A stretch of DNA of 32,501 nucleotides from an uncultured Lactobacillus sp. GTDB lineage: Bacteria > Bacillota > Bacilli > Lactobacillales > Lactobacillaceae. The stretch's first letter is position 1. Every line of letters starts with the position of its first letter. This document shows positions 20,353 through 29,700 of this stretch, one piece after another. A program made the translations under genes and the position numbers. The stretch is from NCBI GenBank assembly GCA_946482425.1, contig CAMLRO010000010.1:1-32501 (forward strand), written 5' to 3'. Under the pieces are notes generated by a model. The model was given only the letters and a program-made list of their open reading frames with translations, did no database searches and was not told the DNA's origin.

Positions 20353-20382
20353 AAAGAAGCATCATAATTGATGCTTCTTTTT
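20353..20382 (+). terminator. Rho-independent terminator after gene 2
   Basis: A 12-bp stem includes GAAGCATC (20356-20363) pairing with GATGCTTC (20370-20377). It has A-T extensions on both ends, a 4-nt TAAT loop and a T-tract from 20378 to 20382. It starts about 38 nt after the gene 2 stop. Confidence 0.92.
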
Positions 20383-20687
20383 GCATAGCATAAATCCAAT
20401 TAAACATAACATAAAAATAAAAAATAGATATATTAATTATAGCTAATTTATTATTTTCATGTTATTTTAAATTAAAAATAAAATTCGAAATTTTGTATAT
20501 AAAATGTAATAAAAATAAAAAATCAAAAAAATAAATCTATACATCACTTTTTAGTTATTTTTATTAAATAGTATAAAATACTGCATTTAACGGATAATTT
20601 TATAGAATATTTGTTATTTATTTTTGAAAATAATAGATATTTAAATAACAGTTATTTATAGTTGATTATTGTACTTAATGTACTATA
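20383..20687. other. AT-rich non-coding gap upstream of the gene 3 promoter
   Basis: About 305 nt are extremely AT-rich with no credible gene. They contain a short AGTAT-AAA-ATACT inverted repeat (20570-20582), GTTATTT at 20461, 20554, 20613 and 20651, and a GTAC-TTAAT-GTAC repeat (20671-20683) just upstream of the -35. These may be regulatory, but chance palindromes are common at this composition. Confidence 0.55.
20642..20658. promoter_or_regulatory. Candidate operator: 17-bp perfect palindrome upstream of gene 3
   Basis: TAAATAACAGTTATTTA has perfect 8-bp arms around one base and lies 29 nt before the -35. Its half-site AATAACA also occurs inside the 17-nt promoter spacers of gene 2 (10082) and gene 3 (20697). 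A shared regulator is possible but unproven. Confidence 0.35.
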
Positions 20688-20716
20688 TTGACAATTAATA
20701 ACAATGGTTATAAAAT
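20688..20716 (+). promoter_or_regulatory. SigA-type promoter of gene 3
   Basis: A perfect -35 TTGACA (20688-20693) is followed after 17 nt by -10 TAAAAT (20711-20716). An overlapping TATAAA at 20709 gives a less favourable 15-nt spacing. The layout matches the gene 2 promoter and lies after the gene 2 terminator, so gene 3 has its own transcript. Confidence 0.78.
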
Positions 20717-20737
20717 TTGAATGTATTTAAATTTTCA

Positions 20738-20745
20738 AGGAAGGA
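20738..20745 (+). promoter_or_regulatory. Ribosome-binding site of gene 3
   Basis: AGGAAGGA lies 6 nt before the ATG at 20752. It supports this start rather than the internal ATG at 20791. Confidence 0.87.
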
Positions 20746-20751
20746 TAACTT

Positions 20752-23700
20752 ATGTTAGGTAAAAATAACTATAAAGAGAGATTAAGAAAAATGGAGTTGC
20801 AGGCAAAGCAAGACCGTTTCTCAATTCGAAAATTGACAATCGGTGCTGCTTCTGTTTTGCTCGGCTTCACTTTTCTTGGTTTAAGTAGCCAGACAGTAAA
20901 GGCCGATACTGATACTCCTGCTCAAAATTTAGAGTCTAAAGTTGAAACCAAATCAAACGAATCTGATTTGAAGACAACTGCGACAGATAATAAAGAAGAA
21001 ACTACACTTAAATCTAATAAAGTTGATAATCAAACTGAGAGGACAGAAAAAGAACCAAAATTGTCCACTTTTTCCGGTTTAACTTCATTTTTGAAGAGTA
21101 ATGATCAGGCCTCAAAAAGTGTAACCAAAACGGAAACTGCAAAAGATCAGGAAAAGAAAGATGTTAAAGACGCTGGTCAAGCCAATACTGTTGAACAACC
21201 GGAAACTAATGCAAATGATTCAAGCGTGACAGCCCCAGAAAAAAATGACTCAATTAGTAAAGACACTGTCTCTAATATTACGGCTGGAAATAATGTTTCA
21301 AGTGATAGTAAGTTGCCAGAAGATTCACAGAGTAGTGTTGATAAACCTGATAATGATGCCAGTTCTGAGGGCGGACAAAATGGTGATATAGATAAAACAG
21401 CGGTTGCAAATGATAAAATTCCAATATTAAAAGATGCTGGTAATGGAATATCATATAAAGTAAGTAGCTGGCAAGATTTCCAAAATGCACTGTATAATCA
21501 AAAAATTACTGAAATTGTTTTAATGAATGATATTAGTGCAGCTTCAGGTATTTGGAACACTACATTTAGCGTTCCGGGACGTGATTTATTAATTAGATCT
21601 GATGCTAATAACAAGTATACTTTGAATTTTACTGGATATGCACCTATACAAACGGCTGGAACAAACGCAAATGTTACTTTTCAAAATATAAATATCAAGA
21701 GTAACGACTTTTACGGTGTTTGGGATACACTATATGTAAGTGGTTCTTTTCATACTAATATAGTTTTTAACAATTGCACTTTTAGAGGTACACAATTAAT
21801 ATATTCTGGTGATAATACCCATATTTACTTCACGGGTAATAATGATTGTCAAAATATTAAGACATCAAACGCATATAATAATCAGCAACAGCTGTTTGAA
21901 TTTAGAAACACAAAAAATAATAGTATTGACTTCCTGGATGGCGAATTTACTGGTTCAACATATGGCGGAACCATAATTGAGATGAAAAGTAATGGCAACA
22001 CTCTTAAAATTCATAGAGGCGCCACAGTAAATCTTATTCCTGCTCAAACATATGATGGCAATGCTACCACCGGTGAATATGGTTTCCCTTACAGTGCCAT
22101 CTATATGGAAGGCGCAGGAACTATACAGGTTGCCGGCGTCTTAAATATTAACATTGGTGATAACACAGTCATGCCTTATAAAGACACGAGGAATGGTGCC
22201 AGATCAAGAGCGGTATATTTGAATGATGCTAGTTCAACGTTTAACGTTATGCAAAATGGTCAAGTTAACATAAAAACTAATGGTAATATCAGTGATAGCG
22301 ATACCAATAATTTATTTTTTGACAATGGCAATTTGACTATTAATCCCAATGGTGAAATGAACATTTTGGGAAATGACATGGGTGATTATTCAGGTACCTT
22401 AGTTTATGTTACGGGGACAGCTGACGTTGAGAACGGCAGCTTTAATATTCGATTGGGAGATAATGCTGGTTCTGGAAACATTACTTTGCTTGATGTCTCT
22501 GGAGGAACATTCAAAGTTAATAACCCGACATCATTTGTTTTGGATGCCCACAATAACAAAAATACTAATACAAGCGTTATCGGTAATAACAAGATCACGA
22601 TTACCAATGTGCGACAACAACTACAAAACAGTACGGGTAAAGCTTTTACGTTACCACCATTCCATGTTTTGCAAATGCAGAAAACTAATACCGGTATTAC
22701 TATAAACACGATTGAGATGCTGGATGGGAATAAAACTTTATCGCAAGAGCAGTTAGATGAGATTAAAAATGACCCTGAAATAAAAAACATTGTCAATGAC
22801 AAGAGCTTTGTTTCATTCTTAACTGCCGCTGAAGCTGCCGTTAAAAATCCAGAAACAAGTACATTAGATAATATTGTTAAAAATGCCTTAGAGAGTGCTT
22901 TGAGTAGTAAAGATACTAGTAGCTACAATAATATAGCTTTTGTTCCGGCAAACCCAAGCGGCTTCTTGGATATTGATGAAGATGGCTTGCAAGTTATCAA
23001 AAATGATGATGGCTCTAGGACTATCACAGGAAAGGTATCAAATTACAGTGAAGAGGTAGATGGCCCAAGTAATGTCAATGCCTTTTATAAGTATTTCCCG
23101 AAAGGTACTAAGGGGTATGTCATTGTTAAATATATTAGTAGCAATCCAAATTATGATAAACAAATTCTCCAAGATGAAAATTTGAAACCCTATGTAAATA
23201 CTACCGATACCTATCGAGGAAGTATTGAGGATAATATTAGCAAGTTGCCCAATGTATTCTCCTCTGAAATTAATCCAGATGGAACCTTTGCAGTAACAAT
23301 ACCGGCTGATGTTACCCTAAACATGAAAAAGGGTGATAAAGTCGAAATAATACCAGATGCCAACTTTGTTGAGTACAGTCCAACGCTCATTGATGCGGGT
23401 GCTCGTCCGGTGCAAAAGAGTTTAGATATTCTTACTTTGTCAGAAGCTCAAGACGATGCTGCTGCTACGATCAGAAATGCGGTAAAAGATGGCGAAAGCA
23501 AGAAGCCAACTAATTTAAAAGAAAGTCAATCAAAGACTTTTGAAGATGATCTGGCTAAAGCATTGGCAATGGCAGATTCAGTCACTGAAACTAATAAAGA
23601 CACAACAGTTTATGGTGCAGATACCATTGCCGAGGTCAATAGACGTAAAGAAACGGCTCTTGACCTTGTAAAAAAAGCTTTGCAAATTGCTAATGAAGAG

Positions 23701-26700
23701 TCAGATGAGCAAAATAAATTAGCTGCAGCCAAAGAAGCTGCTAAACAAGCACTTGATAATGAGCTCAATGGTAATGGCACTTCCGGGATGCCGGGTGTAG
23801 TTAACCAAATCGCTGATTTAGCAAACAGTGGTTTAACTCAGGACAACGTTAAGATATATCAAGATCAGGCTCAAAAAGCATATGACGCTGCAAAGAAAGC
23901 TATTGATGACTGTGAAAGTTTTGATGAAATCACTAAAGAGCAAGGTAAGGGTGTAGCAAACATTGATCAGGCTTTAACAGTTGCTAAGGCGCAACAAGTT
24001 ATTGATAAGGCTGCAAGTGATTTAAAGACTGCCAAAGAAAATGCTTTGAAAGAATTAGGAGCTGAACAAGCAAACGTTGAAGATTACATTGCTAATTTAA
24101 AAAACATCAGTACTGATGCTAAAGCTGCATTAAATAAGGAAGTTGAGGATTATTATCAAGATGCTGCTGACAAAGTTAATAATCCGACGCCAGCAAGTCT
24201 TGAAAAGGTAGACATTGAGAAGAACATTGGGATTAGAAACATTGACAGTGTTTGGAACAAAGCTACGGCATTTGATAAGGAAATTGTTTCTGACCAGAAA
24301 AAACTTGATGATTACGCCCAAGCTGCAGCAGACCGAATCAATAAGACGGACATGTCTGATGAAGACAAGCAAAAAGCGGTAAACGATATTAACAAGGCTC
24401 GTGATGATGCCAAGATAAATGTGGGCAAACAATTAACGGCTGAAAATGCAGATAAGGCTGCAGATGATGGCGAAAACGCGATAAAAGCAGTTGAAGACAA
24501 CGCAAATGCAGCCAACATTGAAGCTATTAAAACTTCTAACATTGCTAACGTTAACGCTGCTGCTGATAGCGCAATTGAGCGTGTGAATAAAGCTTATAAT
24601 AGTTTGACAGAAGCTGGTCAGCAGCAAAGAGCTGATGCCGATAAAGCGGCTGCAATTACAGCTATTAATCAGGCTAAAGACGCTGCCACCGAAACAATTA
24701 ACTCTGCTACAACCAAAGATGCAATTATTAATGCCTTTAATGCTGCTAAAGACAAGTTTGACAACGCGGCAACCACAGCTGAAGTTGCTTTTGCCAAAAT
24801 AGCAGCTGTTGATGCTGTCAAGAAAGAAGCTGACAGTGTCAAGCCGAATTTAAGTGCAACTGATCAGCAGACAGTTGATGGTATCGTTGCAACAGCTAAT
24901 AGCGATTTCCAAAAAGCAACTACAGTCGACAAGGTCAACAGCATCAAAGATCAGGCAATTAAAGATATTGATAATGTTAAAACTACTGCTGATGTAGTTA
25001 AGCAAACCGAAATCAAGGCTAACAAGGATGCTCAGACAGCTAATATTGATGCGGCAGCCACTGCAGCTAAAAAGCGTGTAAGTGATGCTTACCAGAAACT
25101 GTCAACGAATAATCAAACTAGTTGCCAACAGTCGTTACAGAAAGCTTTAGATGATATAGACAAAGCTGCTAAAACTGCTAAAAACAATATTCAGAACGCA
25201 CAAAATGTGGCAGATATTATAGCTGCAGCTGGAACAGGCACACAGGCAATCGCTGCTATTGAAACAAAAGCAGAAGTTACTTTTGCTCAAGCTGATGCAA
25301 AAGAAGCCATCGCAAATGAAGCTGCTAAGATTAAGCCTGGCTTAAGCACAGCTGATCAACAAACGGTTGATGGCATTGTTACTGCAGCTAATGGCAAGAT
25401 AGACGCTGCTACTGATGTGTCAACAATTAATAATATCAAAAATCAGGCAATCAGAGATATAGACCAGGTTAAAACCACAGCCGATTCAAGTGCAAAGGAA
25501 AAAGTTGATAAAGCAAAAGAGCTAAATAAGACTAGTATTGATGGAGCAGCTCAAGCAGCGATTGCACGGGTGGATGCTGCTTACAACAACTTAACAACTG
25601 CTGAAAAGGCAGCCAATAAGGGCACACATGACCAAGCTGTTGCAGATATTAAGAATGCCCAAACTGCAGCTGAAGCAAAGATTGCAGCCGCAACTACTGA
25701 AACTGAAGTTGCTGCCGCAGCCAGTGAAGGTACAACAAACATTAATAAGCTGGCAGATGCAGCTGAATTAACCTTTGTCAAGATTACTGCAAACGACTCA
25801 GTACAAGCTGAAGCGGCAAAAGTAAAACCTAATCTCAAAGAAACCGCCGATCAAAATAAAGTAGATGAAATTGTTAGTCAAGCACAAGATGACATTGGTG
25901 CTGCTGAGAACGTTGATAATGTAAATAGAATAAAAGAGAATGCAATCAAGGCAATTGACAACGTTAAAAGTAATGCAGAGCAAACAATTCAAAAAGCACA
26001 AGAATTAAGCAAGGCGAGTGTTGATGCCCAAGCAGATGCCGCTAAGAAGCGGGTCAAAGATGTTTATGATAAGCTCACTTCTGATGAGCAAAAGACAACG
26101 GCAGTCCAAACTGCTTATAACGCAGCTAATAATGCCATTGATAAAGCTAAGACTATAGCAGAGACTGCAATAGCTGCTGCACAATCTAATGCAGAAATTA
26201 CGACAGCTGTTGATAATGCTAATAAAGCCTTTACACAGGCAGCTTCTGACGCCGAACTGGCCTTTGCCAAGGTGGCTGCGATAGATGCAGTTCAAGGTGA
26301 AGCGGACAATGTCAAGCAAGGCTTAAAGCAAACAGCTGATCTTAATAAAGTAGACAGTATAGTAACCCAGGCTCAAACTGATTTGAACAATGCTGACAGT
26401 GTTACCAAAGTTGGCTTCATTAAAGACCAGGCAATTAAAGATATTGCTAACGTTAAAGCTACAGCTGATGCAGCAATTAACAATTCCCAAACAGTTAATA
26501 AAGCTAATATTGATAAAGCTGCAGCTGATGCAACGCAACGCGTTCAGAATGCTTATAACGAGTTAAATGCACCTGAAAAAGAGGAGGCTAAGTCAGAATA
26601 TAATAAAGCTCTCAGCGATATTAATGACGCAAAGAATACTGCGGATGCGGCAATTCAAGCTGCAAAGACAGTAGATGATGCAACCAGTGCCGCTACAACA

Positions 26701-29700
26701 GGAATTTCTGCAGTTAATGATATTGCTAACAAAGCTGAACTATCATTTGCAAAATTGGGAGCTAAAGTTGCAGTTAAAGCAGCAGCAGATGCTGTCATTA
26801 ACGGTCTTGATAATGAAAAAAAGCAAAAGGTACAAGAGATAGTAACTACAGCAAATTCTAACATTGACAGTGCTACTACTATAACTGACGTGGTTAGATT
26901 TAGGGACCAGGCTATCAATGATATTAATGGTGTCAAAGCTGTGGCAGATGCTGTTAAAGAAGCACAGCTAAATGAAAACAAGAAAAACAACACCGCTAAT
27001 GTTAATGAAGCTGCTACAGCTGCTAAAAAACGTGTCGATGATGCATATAACAAATTAAATGATTCTCAAAAGAATGCCAATCATCAGACTTACCAAAACG
27101 CCTATGATGCGATTGACAATGCTGCAACTAGTGCGAATAATCAAATTGCACTGGCACAGTCAAGTGATCAGATATCGGAGATAGTTAACACTGCTAAAGC
27201 TCAGTTTGATAATGCAGCCACAAAAGCTGAAGTAGCTTTTGCTAAGATAACAGCTGTTGCAGATATTTCGAATGAAGCTAATAAGGTTAAACAAGACCTA
27301 AAGGCTGATTCTGATAAGAATCGGGTTGACAATATTGCTACCACTGCTACTACCAGTATTAATAGCACTAATACTGATACTGTAGCTAAAGTAACCAGTA
27401 TTAGGGATCAGGCTATTAAAGATATCGACGCTGTTAGAGCTGAAGCTAATGGTGGTGAACAAGCCAGTCTGGAAGAAACTAAGAATAATCGGACTAGTGA
27501 TGTTAACAAAGCAGCAGCAAACGCTAAAACCCGGGTTGATACGGCTTACGGTCAGCTGACACCTGCTGAACAAGATGCAACAAAGCAGGCCTATAATGAT
27601 GCTCTTACTGCTATTGAAAATACGCGCCTTAAAGCAAATAACGATATTGCCAGTGCTGAAACTAAGGATGCAGTAAGCGATATAGCAGCAACAGCTGAGC
27701 AGGAACTTGATCAAGAAGCAACAAAAGCAGAGGTAGCATTTGCCAAAACAGCTGCTAAAGATGCGATTCAGGCTGAAGAAAAGAGTGCTATTGCCGATCT
27801 GAAAGGTCAAGACGATAAGACTTCTGTGCAGAATATCGCTAACAATGCTATTACAGAAATTGACCAAAATTCAACAGATACTGTTGCCAAAGTAAACAGC
27901 ATTAAAGACAGCGCAATTAGTGCTATTAAGGCTGTTAAAAATACAGCAAATGCAGTAGATAAAGCTATTGTTGACGAAGCTCGCAAAGACAGCTCTGAGA
28001 ATATTAATGAAGCAGCTGAAACAGCTAAGAAGAGAGTTGAAGCAGCATATAGTAAGCTGACGGGAACTGAACAAGCAGTTGCCAAACAGGCTCATGATGA
28101 CGCTCTTAACGCAATTGCAAGTGCGCAAAAAGCTGCTAACGATGCAATTTCTTCATTAAATTCAAAAGCAGAAATTACTCAGGCAGCAACTGAGGGTATT
28201 AATAAGATTAATGCAGCAGCAACTGAAGCAGAAGTGGCCTTTGCCAAGGTAGCAGCTAAAGATGCAGTTCATGAAAAAGCCAATTCAATCATAGATCAGT
28301 TGAATAAAACTGATGATAAGAAGCAAGTACAAGCAATTTCTGATCAAGCAGATAAAGATATTGACGCAGTTGCAACGGATACTGTAGATAAAGTAAACAG
28401 CATTAGAGATAAAGCAATCAGCGATATAAGTAATGTAAAAGCAACTGCGGATGACAATGAACAGAAAGAACTGGAGCAAACAAAGGAAAATAATAAGACT
28501 AGTGTTGATGATTTAGTTACAGCTGCTAAAAAACGTGTTCAAGATGCTTATGACAATCTTGGAAAAGACGAAAAGGTTTTAGCTGCAAGTGATTACAGTA
28601 AAGCCATGGATGCTATTACTCAAGCCCAAGCAACAGCAAATGATGCGATTAGTGCCGCTACAAATGCTGATGCGATTGTTAAAGCGGTCGGAACAGCATC
28701 TACTGCCCTTGATACGGCTGCTACAACAGCTGAAGTAGCATTTGCCAGAGTGACAGCTAAGACTGCAATCCAAGCTGAGGCTGATAAAGTCAAAAAAGGT
28801 TTGAAGCAGGAAGTTGATCAAACAAAAGTCGATAACATAGTGTTACGAGCAGAAAATGATCTTGCTGCAGCTGTAAGCGTAGATAATGTAAATACTATTG
28901 CAGCTCAAGCTATTAAAGACATTGACGCCGTTAAAGATACTGCTGAAGAAAATGAGCAAAAGGATTTTGCTAAAGTTAAGGATGATACTAAGCAGAGTAT
29001 TGATCAAGCTGCCGCAGCTGCAAAGCAAAGAATTAATGATGCATATAATAGTCTTAGTGCAAATGGACAGTCAGCAACCAAGACGGATTATGACAAGGCA
29101 ATTCAAGCTATTACTAATGCTCAAGCTGCAGCTAAAGATGCTATAGAAAAAGCAACGGATAGGGATGCCGTAAGTAAGGCTGCGGGAGATGCCGATCAGG
29201 CTTTCACACAGGCCGAAACAGACGCTAAATTAGCATTTGCTAAAGCAGCAGCTAAAGAAGCAGTTCAAAATGAGGCAAATACTGTTAAGAGCAGTTTAAG
29301 TAAAGATACTGATAAGAAAAAAGTAGATGCAATTTCAGAGCAAGCTGACACAGCTATTGATGCTGCTGCCGATATAACAACTGTTAATAAATTAAGAGAT
29401 AAAGCAATTAGCGACATCGATGCTGTTAAAGCGACTGCTATTGCTGTTGACCAGGCAACTGTGGATCAAGCTAAGGATAATGGTAAGTCCAATGTTAACG
29501 GTGCTGCTGCAGATGCTAAAAAACGTGTGGAAAATGCTTATAATAATCTTAATTCTGACCAAAAGAATGATAATTATCAAGCATATCAAAATGCTCTTAC
29601 TGCAATTGACAACGCTGCAGATGCAGCAAATATCCAAATTGGTCAAGCCCAAACTGCTGACGAAGTTAATGGGTTAGTAGATAATGCTAAGACCAAGTTT

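Noticed and set aside
27298..27867. 189-codon reverse-strand open frame inside gene 3
   Set aside because: It lies wholly antisense to the repeat array, and similar reverse frames recur in other units (26005-26319, 28285-28479). They follow from repeat codon composition. The translation is Cys/Ile/Phe-rich without a recognisable domain.
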